Shown here in pieces: positions 35,371 through 43,828 of a stretch of 64,000 nucleotides of DNA (within the stretch, counting starts at the first letter, position 1; every line of letters starts with the position of its first letter). Both the position numbers and the translations under genes were made by a program. The stretch lies in NCBI GenBank assembly GCA_036570425.1, contig DATCYF010000011.1:1-64000 (forward strand), written 5' to 3'. The notes under the pieces are model-generated. The model searched no databases. It was not told where the DNA came from and was given only the letters and a program-made list of their open reading frames with translations. The stretch comes from Rhizorhapis sp036570425 (GTDB lineage: Bacteria; Pseudomonadota; Alphaproteobacteria; Sphingomonadales; Sphingomonadaceae).

Positions 35371-36937
35371 GGAAAGCGATCATTCCCTGCGATGGTCGGG
35401 ACGGTTCTCCCTGACGCGTCGGATTCTGGCGGTCAATATTCTCGCGCTGGTGCTTCTGGCCGGGGGGTTTTTCTACCTGGACAGCTATCGCACCCGGGTT
35501 GTTGACGCGCGACTGGAACGGACGGGGCGGGAACTTAAGCTGCTCGCCGTCAGCCTCGACAGAGCGCCCCGGCATAACTGGAACAGCTTGATCGCCGCTT
35601 TTGCGCGTCAGACGGACGATCGCATTCGCCTCTATGCGCCGGATGGGACGCGCATCGCCGATAGCTTTGAAATGGAAGCGCCACGTTACGAATTGCGCGA
35701 TCCTGCCACCGAGCCGTGGCAACGGCATGCTGCCCGGGCGATGGACAAGATCATTGACCGAATCGTCTGGGCCGAGCTTCCACCCAAATTCACGGAACCG
35801 CGCGTCGACCGCGCCGATCAATGGCCTGAATTAGTGGCGGCGCAGGAAAAGAAAGAAATTCGGACCGTGTTCCGCTATGCGCCGGACCGCACCCCCATGA
35901 TTTCCGCGGCGGTTGCCCTGGGGCCGGGCAAACCGATGCTGCTGGCGACCGAAAACGCACGTGACATTACCCGCACCGTACGGGCAGAGCGGCTGCGTCT
36001 CGGCATCGTGCTGGCGATCGCCTTCGTCATTTCCATCCTTCTGTCGCTCTTCCTGGCGCGCACGATCGTCCGTCCTCTCCGGCGGCTGGCCCGGGCGGCT
36101 GTGCGTGTCCGCCTTGGCCGGGCGCGCGAAGTCACTGTGCCGCGGCTGCCTTCTCGCCGGGACGAGATCGGCCTTCTCGCCCGCGCTCTATCCGACATGA
36201 GCCACGCTTTGCGCCAACGGATCGACGCCACGGAAGCATTTGCCGCCGACGTGACCCATGAACTGAAAAACCCCATCGCCTCTCTCCGTTCGGCGCTTGA
36301 AGCGTTGGGCACCATAGAAGCCGCTGATCTTCGCGCGCAGCTCATGGAGATTGCCAATGACGACGTCCGCCGCCTGGACCGGCTGGTGACGGATATCGCC
36401 GAAGCTTCGCGCGTCGACGCCCAGCTTTCCCGCGCCAAGTTCGATTCGGTCGATCTGGGCCACACCATCGAAAGGCTGGTCGTGGCGCGGGAGGCGCGCA
36501 ATATTCCCAATGATATACGCATAGCTTTTGCCCGCCCCAGACGCGGCGTCGCGGTCGTGATGGGCGATGAGCAAAGGCTGCTCCGTGTCATAGAAAATCT
36601 GGTGGATAACGCCGTTTCCTTCTCCCCCCCCGGCGGTCTGGTCCAGATCATCGCCACGCGCGTTGACGACGATGTGCTCATCAGCGTTGAGGATGAAGGT
36701 CCGGGCGTCCCCGAAGCCGAGCGCCAGACGATCTTTCGCCGTTTCCACAGTGTCCGGCCGAATAATGAGGAATTCGGCCAGCACAGCGGCCTCGGTCTCG
36801 CCATCGCGCGCTCCATAGTGGAAGGGCATCACGGCACCATCCGCATCGTTGACCGGGAAGACAGTCTCCACGGCGCTCGCTTCGAGGTGCGCTTGCCCGC
36901 AGCCGCACCACTGGCGGACGGGGAAACAATAGCCTAA
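35339..36937 (+). CDS. chvG: sensor histidine kinase ChvG
   Basis: A 532-residue inner-membrane kinase. Transmembrane helix 1 lies near residues 25-45, a periplasmic sensor domain runs to about 215, and helix 2 (IVLAIAFVISILLSLFLAR) follows. Then come a HAMP linker, the HisKA box FAADVTHELKNPIASLRS and the ATPase domain with NLVDNAVSFSPPGG, DEGPGVP and HSGLGLAIARSIVEGHHG. It phosphorylates ChvI. The ATG at 35339 lies inside the end of chvI; an ATG at 35321 is an alternative. No good start exists after the chvI stop, so translational coupling is likely. Confidence 0.9.
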   Translation: MEPDTVSPTNRESDHSLRWSGRFSLTRRILAVNILALVLLAGGFFYLDSYRTRVVDARLERTGRELKLLAVSLDRAPRHNWNSLIAAFARQTDDRIRLYAPDGTRIADSFEMEAPRYELRDPATEPWQRHAARAMDKIIDRIVWAELPPKFTEPRVDRADQWPELVAAQEKKEIRTVFRYAPDRTPMISAAVALGPGKPMLLATENARDITRTVRAERLRLGIVLAIAFVISILLSLFLARTIVRPLRRLARAAVRVRLGRAREVTVPRLPSRRDEIGLLARALSDMSHALRQRIDATEAFAADVTHELKNPIASLRSALEALGTIEAADLRAQLMEIANDDVRRLDRLVTDIAEASRVDAQLSRAKFDSVDLGHTIERLVVAREARNIPNDIRIAFARPRRGVAVVMGDEQRLLRVIENLVDNAVSFSPPGGLVQIIATRVDDDVLISVEDEGPGVPEAERQTIFRRFHSVRPNNEEFGQHSGLGLAIARSIVEGHHGTIRIVDREDSLHGARFEVRLPAAAPLADGETIA

Positions 36938-36961
36938 TGAAGCCCTCAAGGGGGTAAGGTC

Positions 36962-37414
36962 ATGACGGTGCTATCTTCGGAAATGCTGCACAGCAGCACA
37001 GTGTCGGTCAACGGCCGCGCGGTTATGATTGAAGGACGGAGCGGCAGCGGAAAGTCCGACCTTGCCCTGCGTCTTATCGACCGGGGGGCAAAGCTCGTCA
37101 GCGACGATTACACCATCGTCCGCCGCAAGGGGAAAATGCTGCTCGCCTCCCCACCTGAGAATATCGCGGGCAAGATAGAGGTGCGCGGCATTGGCCTTGT
37201 CGAAATGACGCATGTCAGTGACGTGCCCGTCGCTCTTGTCGTGCAACTTTTCGATGTGGTGGATCGCATGCCGCCCACGCCGGAACTGCGCGTAATGGCG
37301 GGCATTTCCATACCGGTCATGAAGATTGCCCCTAAAGAGAGTTCAGCGCCTATAAAGGTCGAATTGGCCATAAAAACCTTTGGCCTGGATAACTCGGAGA
37401 GTGGCGAAGGCTGA
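36962..37414 (+). CDS. hprK: HPr kinase/phosphorylase, short alphaproteobacterial form
   Basis: A 150-residue protein equal to the catalytic C-terminal domain only. It has the P-loop EGRSGSGKSDLALRLI near residues 25-40, LVSDDYTIV and EVRGIGLVEM. Firmicute HprK is about 310 residues with an extra N-terminal domain that is absent here, as is normal in alphaproteobacteria. It phosphorylates HPr on a Ser and removes that phosphate. A strong GGGGGTAAGG precedes the ATG. The substrate HPr is encoded 1.8 kb downstream in the same direction. Confidence 0.93.
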   Translation: MTVLSSEMLHSSTVSVNGRAVMIEGRSGSGKSDLALRLIDRGAKLVSDDYTIVRRKGKMLLASPPENIAGKIEVRGIGLVEMTHVSDVPVALVVQLFDVVDRMPPTPELRVMAGISIPVMKIAPKESSAPIKVELAIKTFGLDNSESGEG

Positions 37415-37415
37415 T

Positions 37416-38345
37416 ATGCCGAAGAAACCAAAAACCATATTGCTTGTCTCAGGGCTTTCGGGCGCTGGCAAGTCCACCACTCTGCGCACGCTGGAGGACA
37501 TGGGGTGGGAGGTCGTTGACAACCTCCCGCTGCTGCTCCTCGACAGCCTGCTCGACGCCCCGTTGCCGGAGGGAGAGGATAATCCCAACCGTCCGCTCGC
37601 GCTTGGCATTGACAGCCGCACGCGCGGTTTTGATCCCGCTGGCACCGTCCGGCGCATCAAGAAATTGCGCGCGAGCAAAGGCTATGATGTCGCCACGCTC
37701 TTTGTCGACTGCGCGGGCGCGGAGCTGGAGCGGCGCTATTCCGAAACGCGCCGCCGCCACCCCCTTGCGCAGGATCGTCCAGCCGCCGACGGAATCGCCC
37801 GCGAACGCGAGTTGCTGGAGCCGCTCCGTCGCTGGGCCGAACATGTGGTCGACACGACAAGCCTGTCGAGCAACGCCCTGCAGCAGGAAATCCGCAGCCG
37901 CTTCAGCCTGGGCAAGGTGACGGAGCCTACGCTCACCATATTGTCCTTCGGTTTTGCGCGCGGCCTGCCCCGCAATGCCGATTTGGTGTTCGACATGCGT
38001 TTCCTTCGCAACCCGCATTGGGATCAGGACCTGCGCCCGCTGACTGGCCTTGATGCCGCCGTGGGGGCATATATTGCCGAAGATCCGGCCTATGAAAATA
38101 TTGTCGGGCAGATCGAAACGCTGCTGCTGAGCCTGCTGCCCCGCTATCATCAGGAGGGCAAAGCCTATGTCACCATCGCCTTCGGCTGCACTGGAGGCCG
38201 CCACAGATCGGTGCATGTCACCGAAAGGGTGGCCGCGCGCTTGCGTCAGGCAGGTTTTTCGCCCACGGTCAGCCACCGCAATCTTGAATCAACGCCGCTC
38301 GATGCACTTGAGAATCGGCCAGAAGACGACGATGCGACAGGATAA
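37416..38345 (+). CDS. rapZ: RapZ family RNase adapter / P-loop nucleotide-binding protein
   Basis: A 309-residue protein with the Walker A sequence VSGLSGAGKSTTLRTLED at the N-terminus, the central ALGIDSRTRGFD segment, FVDCAGAELERRYSETRRRHPL, and the C-terminal signature FGCTGGRHRSVHVTERVA. In E. coli RapZ guides RNase E to the glmZ small RNA; in alphaproteobacteria the role is less clear. The ATG at 37416 lies one base after the hprK stop, with GAAGG upstream. Part of the PTS-regulatory run. Confidence 0.93.
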   Translation: MPKKPKTILLVSGLSGAGKSTTLRTLEDMGWEVVDNLPLLLLDSLLDAPLPEGEDNPNRPLALGIDSRTRGFDPAGTVRRIKKLRASKGYDVATLFVDCAGAELERRYSETRRRHPLAQDRPAADGIARERELLEPLRRWAEHVVDTTSLSSNALQQEIRSRFSLGKVTEPTLTILSFGFARGLPRNADLVFDMRFLRNPHWDQDLRPLTGLDAAVGAYIAEDPAYENIVGQIETLLLSLLPRYHQEGKAYVTIAFGCTGGRHRSVHVTERVAARLRQAGFSPTVSHRNLESTPLDALENRPEDDDATG

Positions 38346-38354
38346 GAAAATCAA

Positions 38355-38759
38355 ATGATTGGATTAGTACTGGTAACCCACGGTTTTCTGGCGAAGGAGT
38401 TCGTCATCGCCATGGAGCATGTGGTAGGGCCGCAAAAGGCGATTGAGACGGTCTGCATCGGGCCAGAGGACGATATGGAGGTCCGCCGCGCTGATATCGC
38501 GACTGCGGTCGATCAGGTGAATGACGGGTCCGGCGTTATCCTGCTCACCGATCTGTTCGGCGGCACGCCCTCAAACCTGGCCATTTCGCTGCTGAAGGCT
38601 GGCGAGATTGAGGTGATTGCAGGCATAAATCTGCCCATGCTCATCCGTCTGGAAAGCGCCCGTAAATCAATGACGGTGCAGAAAGCAGTTGCAGCGGCGC
38701 GCGAGGCAGGCCAGAAATATATCAGCGTCGCGTCCGAACTGCTTGGAACATCTACATGA
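38355..38759 (+). CDS. PTS EIIA component, mannose/fructose type
   Basis: A 134-residue EIIA-Man domain with the phospho-acceptor His9 in MIGLVLVTHGFLAKE and the LLTDLFGGTPSNLAISLL segment. No EIIB or transport EIIC/EIID follows, so this is a regulatory rather than a sugar-transport PTS protein, receiving phosphate from HPr. It overlaps the HPr gene by four bases (ATGA), so the two are made together. Confidence 0.93.
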   Translation: MIGLVLVTHGFLAKEFVIAMEHVVGPQKAIETVCIGPEDDMEVRRADIATAVDQVNDGSGVILLTDLFGGTPSNLAISLLKAGEIEVIAGINLPMLIRLESARKSMTVQKAVAAAREAGQKYISVASELLGTST

Positions 38760-39028
38760 CCGGACACAGGAGAGAGGTGCAAATCACGAACAAGCGCGGC
38801 CTGCATGCGCGGGCCAGTGCAAAGTTCGTCACGCTTGCCAGTGGCCTGCCCTGCGAAATCCTGGTCGAAAAGGATGGGCAGTCCGTGACCGGCACTTCGA
38901 TCATGGGCCTGATGATGTTGGGCGCGGCCAAGGGCGATAATATCACGATCAGCGCTGCGGGCGAACAAGCGGCCCATGCCGTGGAGCAGCTTGCGCTGCT
39001 GGTCGAAAACCGCTTCGGCGAAGATTAA
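38756..39028 (+). CDS. ptsH: HPr phosphocarrier protein
   Basis: A 90-residue HPr with the EI phosphorylation site His17 in KRGLHARASAKFV and the HprK target Ser48 in GTSIMGLMML. Having both sites fits control by EI (outside the window) and by the HprK encoded upstream. It passes phosphate to the EIIA encoded just before it. The locus therefore forms a phosphorelay without a sugar permease. Confidence 0.95.
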   Translation: MTGHRREVQITNKRGLHARASAKFVTLASGLPCEILVEKDGQSVTGTSIMGLMMLGAAKGDNITISAAGEQAAHAVEQLALLVENRFGED

Positions 39029-39040
39029 GCGGGGCTCAAC

Positions 39041-39850
39041 TTGTCCCGCGAAATTACTGGCTTTTCCAACCCGCTCGTCAAGCGCGTCCGCTCCCTGCGT
39101 GAAAAGAAGCATCGCAAGCGCGAAGGATTGTTCCTGGCCGAAGGGCTTCGCATCCTGACCGAAGCGCGGGAGGAAGGCGTGCTTCCTGAAATGCTTTTCC
39201 ATGCGGGCGAAGCGGACCGCCATCCCTTGGCCGCCCAACTGATCGACGCAATGGAAGCCGCTGGCGGCGACGTGATCGTCACCAGCCCGGATATTCTGGG
39301 CAAGATTTCGGGCAAGGATAATCCGCAGGCCTTGGTCGGCGTCTACCGTGACCGGCTGACGCCGCTGCAAGAGATTGACCGCGCCAGCGCAGACATCTGG
39401 ATCGTCGCGCAATCCCTTCGCGATCCCGGCAATCTCGGCACCATTCTGCGAACTGGAGACGCCGTGGGCGCGGGCGGCCTTATCCTCGTTGACGATTGCG
39501 TTGACCCATTCTCGGTCGAAGCAGTCCGCGCCAGCATGGGCGCGCTTTTCACACAGAAGATCGTCGCCGCGCGCTGGGACGAATTTCTGCCTTGGCTGCG
39601 TTCAGGGCCGGGCCAACTCATCGGCACCAGCCTGAACACCAGTCAGGATTATCAGGAACCGCGCTATCAAAGCCCCGCCTTCCTGCTCGTCGGCAATGAG
39701 GCGCAGGGCCTGCCAGCGGCCTATGAGGAACAATGCGATCTCCTCGTCAAGATTCCGATGCTGGGGAAAGCGGACAGCCTCAATGCTGCCATCGCAACCG
39801 CTGTCATGGCCTATGAAATATTGAACCAGAACAGGAGCCGCCGGGCATGA
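39041..39850 (+). CDS. SpoU/TrmH family RNA 2'-O-methyltransferase
   Basis: A 269-residue protein with an N-terminal RNA-binding domain (residues 1-95, HRKREGLFLAEGLRIL) and a SPOUT methyltransferase domain. The latter carries the three SpoU motifs: QSLRDPGNLGTILRT, LLVGNEAQGLP and IPMLGKADSLNAAIATAVMAYE. The fold is a trefoil knot that binds SAM. It methylates ribose in rRNA or tRNA; the target is not clear. The first codon is TTG at 39041 with GGGG upstream; the N-terminal fit supports it. It overlaps the next gene by an ATGA. Confidence 0.88.
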   Translation: MSREITGFSNPLVKRVRSLREKKHRKREGLFLAEGLRILTEAREEGVLPEMLFHAGEADRHPLAAQLIDAMEAAGGDVIVTSPDILGKISGKDNPQALVGVYRDRLTPLQEIDRASADIWIVAQSLRDPGNLGTILRTGDAVGAGGLILVDDCVDPFSVEAVRASMGALFTQKIVAARWDEFLPWLRSGPGQLIGTSLNTSQDYQEPRYQSPAFLLVGNEAQGLPAAYEEQCDLLVKIPMLGKADSLNAAIATAVMAYEILNQNRSRRA

Positions 39851-41142
39851 ACGCCCCTTCGACGACTTTACCCGGCCACGCGCCCGTCCAGCCCGCCTCT
39901 AACGCTCGCATCCTGATGGCGAGCCTCGTCGGCACGTCAGTCGAATTTTACGATTTCTACATTTACGCAACCGCCGCTTCGCTTGTATTCGGCCCCCTCT
40001 TTTTCCCGGCAGAATCCCAATCAGCCCAGCTTATGGCAGCCTATGCCAGCTTTGCCCTCGCCTTTATCGCCCGCCCTCTGGGTGCGAGCGTCTTTGGCCA
40101 TTTCGGCGATCGCGTAGGCCGGAAATCCACTCTTGTTGCATCTCTCATGTTGATGGGAGGATCGACCCTGGCCATCGCCTTCCTGCCCACTTATCAAATG
40201 ATCGGATGGGTCGCGCCGCTCCTGCTCTGCATCCTTCGCTTCGGACAAGGCCTTGGCCTCGGCGGCGAATGGGGCGGCGCTGCTCTGCTGGCGGTTGAGA
40301 ACGCCCCGCCGGGCTGGCGAGCGCGCTTCGGCATGTTTCCACAGCTTGGCGCACCAGTGGGGTTCATTGCATCCAATGGTCTGTTTCTGCTGCTCGGCGC
40401 ATTTCTGAGCGAAGCGCAGTTCATCGATTGGGGTTGGCGCCTTCCCTTCCTTGCCAGCGCCGTACTCGTCGGCCTCGGCCTCTGGGTGCGCCTGAAACTC
40501 ACGGAGACGCCCGCATTTGCAGAGGCCATGGCAAAGGCTCCGCCTCCGCGGGTGCCCTTCGCCAGTCTTTTCCGCCATCATATGCGTGCGACGCTGGCCG
40601 GGACCTTCGCCGTGGTCGCCTGTTTTGCCATCTTCTACATCGCCACCGCCTTCGCCTTGGGCTATGGCACGACCCAGGCGGGCATCGATCGGGAAGTCTT
40701 TTTGGCCATCCAGCTCGGGGCAAGTCTTTTCATGGCGCTTGGCATCGTTCTGGCGGGATGGTGGTCTGACTACTCAAGCCCACGCAAGGTACTGATCTGG
40801 GGCTGTATCGGAACAATCCTGGTGGGGCTCATCTTCGGTCCCGCCATGGGCAGCGGTTCGGTAACCGCGATTTTCCTGATCCTGTCGCTTGCGCTCTTTG
40901 CCATGGGTTTTGTCTATGGTCCCTTGGGCGCATGGCTTACGGCGCTGTTCCCAACGCAACTGCGCTATACCGGAACCTCCATCGCCTTCAATGCAGGTGG
41001 CATATTGGGCGGTGCGCTTGCGCCCATCGTGGCGCAGGCCCTGGTGACGGGCTATGGCATAGCGTCAGTCGGCCTCTATCTCTCCGCTGCCGCCGTGGTG
41101 AGCCTTCTGGCATTAATGTTGCTCAACCGCGGCGATGCCTAG
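39847..41142 (+). CDS. MFS transporter, MHS family
   Basis: A 431-residue inner-membrane protein with about twelve segments and MHS motifs: TSVEFYDFYIYATAASLVFG, GHFGDRVGRKS and GLGLGGEWGGAALL. It is similar in type to the transporter at 3687-5045 but clearly a different paralogue. The ATG overlaps the stop of the methyltransferase gene, so it is cotranslated at the end of the long chvI-to-transporter run. Substrate unknown; organic acids are typical. Confidence 0.88.
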   Translation: MNAPSTTLPGHAPVQPASNARILMASLVGTSVEFYDFYIYATAASLVFGPLFFPAESQSAQLMAAYASFALAFIARPLGASVFGHFGDRVGRKSTLVASLMLMGGSTLAIAFLPTYQMIGWVAPLLLCILRFGQGLGLGGEWGGAALLAVENAPPGWRARFGMFPQLGAPVGFIASNGLFLLLGAFLSEAQFIDWGWRLPFLASAVLVGLGLWVRLKLTETPAFAEAMAKAPPPRVPFASLFRHHMRATLAGTFAVVACFAIFYIATAFALGYGTTQAGIDREVFLAIQLGASLFMALGIVLAGWWSDYSSPRKVLIWGCIGTILVGLIFGPAMGSGSVTAIFLILSLALFAMGFVYGPLGAWLTALFPTQLRYTGTSIAFNAGGILGGALAPIVAQALVTGYGIASVGLYLSAAAVVSLLALMLLNRGDA

Positions 41143-41297
41143 CTGAGATTCTGTTTATTGGAATGGGATCGTTGTGCCGAGCAGTCGTGAGGCGCCGCCC
41201 CAGACGAGCGCGGCACACCTCTCGACACGCGCCAACTTGGCGCTCCATGTCTCGACTGCGCTCGACACGGCGTCCTGTCCAACGCACGGCAGAAAAT

Positions 41298-41334
41298 GTG
41301 CAGGTCCGCCCTTCCGATTGAAGGAGACCTGCAC
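41298..41334. terminator. hairpin in the convergent gap before the PEP-CTERM gene end
   Basis: GTGCAGGTC and GACCTGCAC form a perfect 9-base stem, with partial inner pairing of CTTCC and GAAGG. On the minus strand it is followed by ATTTTC. It could end transcription of the PEP-CTERM gene and of the opposing transporter gene. Confidence 0.5.
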
Positions 41335-41409
41335 GCTTATTCCTTAATTCACTGCCAGAGGGAGCACATCCTTTGAGGTGGTAGGATGAAGGCCCCAACA
41401 TGGTAATGT

Positions 41410-41907
41410 TCAGATCGCAAAGCTGACTTTCACCTGCCGCTTGCGGACGCGAATGGCACCACCGAGAAGCCCGAAACCAGCGATCATCATGGCCCAACTC
41501 GCAGGCTCGGGCACTGCAAAGGCCAGTGTTCCCGAATAGGAACCGCTTCCTCCCGATGTGCCGTTAATGACCAATGTCTGCATGCCCGATGTAACGGGAA
41601 GGTTCAGAAACGAACGGTTCTCCGTCGCTCCGATTTCATCGATATTGAATTCATGCCCGTTCAACGTGACGGAGGAGAAACTGACATCAGTCAAAAGGCT
41701 GATCGCGACGGACGTAATAGACGAGCTGACGGAACCGAGTTCAGGAACTTCGAAATTCAATGTATCCGAAAAAGGTCCGGAACCAATTCCGGTATTCCCG
41801 AACATTCCGGTAGATCCATCAAATACAATGAATGCTGCTGCGTTTGCTTGTGTAGAAGTAGTGAAGGCGGCAGCAAGAATACCGACAGAAAACAACATAT
41901 TCTTCAT
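41410..41907 (-). CDS. PEP-CTERM sorting domain protein (FxDxF-like type)
   Basis: A 165-residue secreted protein. The signal peptide starts MKNMLFSVGILAAAFTTSTQANA. The mature part is rich in Ser, Thr and Gly and contains FSDTLNFEV, a variant of the FxDxF motif. The C-terminus has the sorting tag VPEPASWAMMIAGFGLLGG followed by RVRKRQ, recognised by exosortase. Such proteins are exported, processed and usually found with exopolysaccharide. GGGGAC precedes the ATG at 41907; an upstream in-frame ATG is less likely. A CtrA-like site lies 76 bases upstream. The exosortase gene is not in the window. Confidence 0.88.
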   Translation of the reverse strand: MKNMLFSVGILAAAFTTSTQANAAAFIVFDGSTGMFGNTGIGSGPFSDTLNFEVPELGSVSSSITSVAISLLTDVSFSSVTLNGHEFNIDEIGATENRSFLNLPVTSGMQTLVINGTSGGSGSYSGTLAFAVPEPASWAMMIAGFGLLGGAIRVRKRQVKVSFAI

Positions 41908-41982
41908 GAAAGCGTCCCCTATTAGAAAATACGAAATCTTCACTGCGTTGCAGATGCTTGATTTTCCGGGGGCGAGATAACA

Positions 41983-41998
41983 GTTAATGAGCTCTTAA
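41983..41998 (-). promoter_or_regulatory. CtrA-type site upstream of the PEP-CTERM gene
   Basis: Read towards the gene the sequence is TTAA-GAGCTCA-TTAAC, a full match to the CtrA pattern TTAA-N7-TTAAC known from alphaproteobacteria. It ends 76 bases before the start codon, a normal promoter position. Confidence 0.6.
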
Positions 41999-42157
41999 AG
42001 AATAGCATCCGTGGAGCTGTTTTAGCCGTTTCGGAGGCAACTCTGGACATGGGGCTGTCTGCCGCTTCCTGGCTCAGGCCGGATCCGGGGGGTGTCGGGA
42101 ATGGGCAAACATGAATTGTGGAAATGCGGCGTCAGAATCACCGCGTTCTGGGCACAC

Positions 42158-43573
42158 TCAGCTTGGAAAATCGCTGGCAAGACGTTCAGCGATCCGATCC
42201 AATTCGGCTTCAGAGGCATCGCCCGTCAGCGCATAGGCAAGATCGCCTTCCTGCCAATAGGCAATACTATCCCCGCCCTCACTCACGACATCCGGGTTGA
42301 CGGGAGCATCCATGTCCGCGCGAACAGCAAATAGCGACATGACTTCACCTTGGCCATTGCTGACCATCACTTGCACTGCCAGACCTTCATCGGAAGGCAA
42401 TATCTGTACATCGCGCACGCGCCAGTCTCTGGGCAATTTGGGCACATTGATCTGCGTTGCCCATCCCACGCCGGCGACATCCAGCCGGGGAATCGTACTT
42501 GTCTGATACAGGCGCGAACGCATCTTGGCGATCTGGTGAGACACCAGCGCCTCATGCACCAGACGGCTATGAGCGTGGGCACGGCCACCCGCCAGCATAT
42601 CCCATGTATCGCTGGCCACCCAGCCGAGCCCCAACACCAGCATTGCCGCCGCCACGCGGGGCAGACGCCGTGCGACGGAGCGCCCCGAATCTTCCGGCTT
42701 TCTCCTGCGTCGTGCATCGAACGGAACGACAACGGGCTCGTCCGCTTGCTGCGCACTCTCTTCAGTCCGGACGAATACCTCATCGAAATGCTGTTCATCG
42801 GAGCGCCGGCGGGTGGGCGTAAAGCCCAAATCTTTAAGGTGATCGTACAGTGCTGTCGCGCTCGCGCCGTATCGTGTGAGATTATTGTCATCCACCTCCA
42901 CGACGATGCGCCGGGTTGCAGGACGGAGCAGTATGGGCGTCAGCCCGCGCAGAGCCGACAATTCGAATCCCTCCACGTCTATTTTTACAGTAGTTGGACG
43001 ATCGCCAATAATCTCGGTCAGCGCCGCGAATCCATCCATCGACACCGCCGCCACGGGTTCGCTTTCCCCACCACTCGAAGCGCTGGCGATCGCATAACGG
43101 CCGGAATGTCCCGTCGATCCGCTGTCGAGTTCCACGATGCCGGACATGTCGGCCAGCGCCAGCCTGAAGGGCAGTATGTTCTTAAGGCCATTCGTCTCGA
43201 TATTGTCCACCAGCCGGCTAAAGGTCTGCTGGCAGGGTTCGAAAGCCAGAACAAGGCCCCCAGGGCCTACGCGCTGGCCTGCCATGATGCTGAACAGTCC
43301 GCAATTCGCGCCGACATCAATGAAGCAGTCCCCTTCTTCCAGCCGCTCCACCTCGTCGGGGACGACATTGTTATAGGTGCCAAGGATGCAATGGCGATTG
43401 GTTCGGTCGCCTGGATACAGCCGAAGCTGGACAGGACCATAATGAGACCGCACCGGGGTGCCACGGAGCAGCGGCTCCATCCATTGCAGCAGCCGCCACT
43501 TGCCCCTGAAGCTGGGCAGGCCATGTAAATAGGCGTTGATGACCCCCCCGAAGAGCGTTTGCATCTTGACCAT
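42158..43573 (-). CDS. FkbM family methyltransferase fused to an anti-sigma-like membrane domain
   Basis: A 471-residue chimera. Residues about 45-265 are a FkbM methyltransferase: CFIDVGANCGLFSIMAG (SAM motif), VLAFEPCQQTF and TVKIDVEGFELSALRG. After a linker (272-302) comes one membrane helix (AAAMLVLGLGWVAS, about 305-322). A C-terminal domain follows with LPRDWRVRDVQILPSDEG, MSLFAVRADMDAP and SIAYWQEGDLAYALTG, the pattern of the periplasmic part of ECF anti-sigma factors. The sigma-binding zinc domain is missing and no sigma gene is adjacent. The ATG at 43573 has GGAG seven bases upstream. Function unknown. Confidence 0.85.
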   Translation of the reverse strand: MVKMQTLFGGVINAYLHGLPSFRGKWRLLQWMEPLLRGTPVRSHYGPVQLRLYPGDRTNRHCILGTYNNVVPDEVERLEEGDCFIDVGANCGLFSIMAGQRVGPGGLVLAFEPCQQTFSRLVDNIETNGLKNILPFRLALADMSGIVELDSGSTGHSGRYAIASASSGGESEPVAAVSMDGFAALTEIIGDRPTTVKIDVEGFELSALRGLTPILLRPATRRIVVEVDDNNLTRYGASATALYDHLKDLGFTPTRRRSDEQHFDEVFVRTEESAQQADEPVVVPFDARRRRKPEDSGRSVARRLPRVAAAMLVLGLGWVASDTWDMLAGGRAHAHSRLVHEALVSHQIAKMRSRLYQTSTIPRLDVAGVGWATQINVPKLPRDWRVRDVQILPSDEGLAVQVMVSNGQGEVMSLFAVRADMDAPVNPDVVSEGGDSIAYWQEGDLAYALTGDASEAELDRIAERLASDFPS

Positions 43574-43801
43574 CGCCATTCTCCAACAGACCGTTTCACA
43601 TGCCGGAAGCGGAGGGACACTCACCCACAGTCCGGGCATCCCGGAAATCCGGGCGGCTGGCGCACTATAGCGGCGGTGGTTAAGCAATCAGATCATTCAT
43701 CGGGAGTATGCGGGTTGCGATTCAGGCGTTACCCACCTTGGCAATGAACTTGCGCCTCATGGCCAGCGCCCCCATCTTCAACCCCATCGCCCTTGTTATC
43801 A

Positions 43802-43816
43802 GAACAAAATTGGAAC
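43802..43816 (+). promoter_or_regulatory. LexA (SOS) box of uvrA
   Basis: GAAC-AAAATTG-GAAC is the exact complement of the alphaproteobacterial LexA site GTTC-N7-GTTC. It ends 13 bases before the uvrA start codon. uvrA is a classical SOS gene, which supports the call. Confidence 0.85.
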
Positions 43817-43828
43817 ATTAAGAGCGGC

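Noticed and set aside
41200..41280. CTCGACACG/CTCGACTGCGCTCGACACG-like direct repeats in the convergent gap
   Set aside because: They look like a degenerate intergenic repeat, but within this window there is no second copy to support a family.
42350..43528. Open frame of 392 codons on the plus strand opposite the FkbM fusion gene
   Set aside because: Its product is rich in His and Arg without domains, while the minus-strand frame shows clear methyltransferase motifs.
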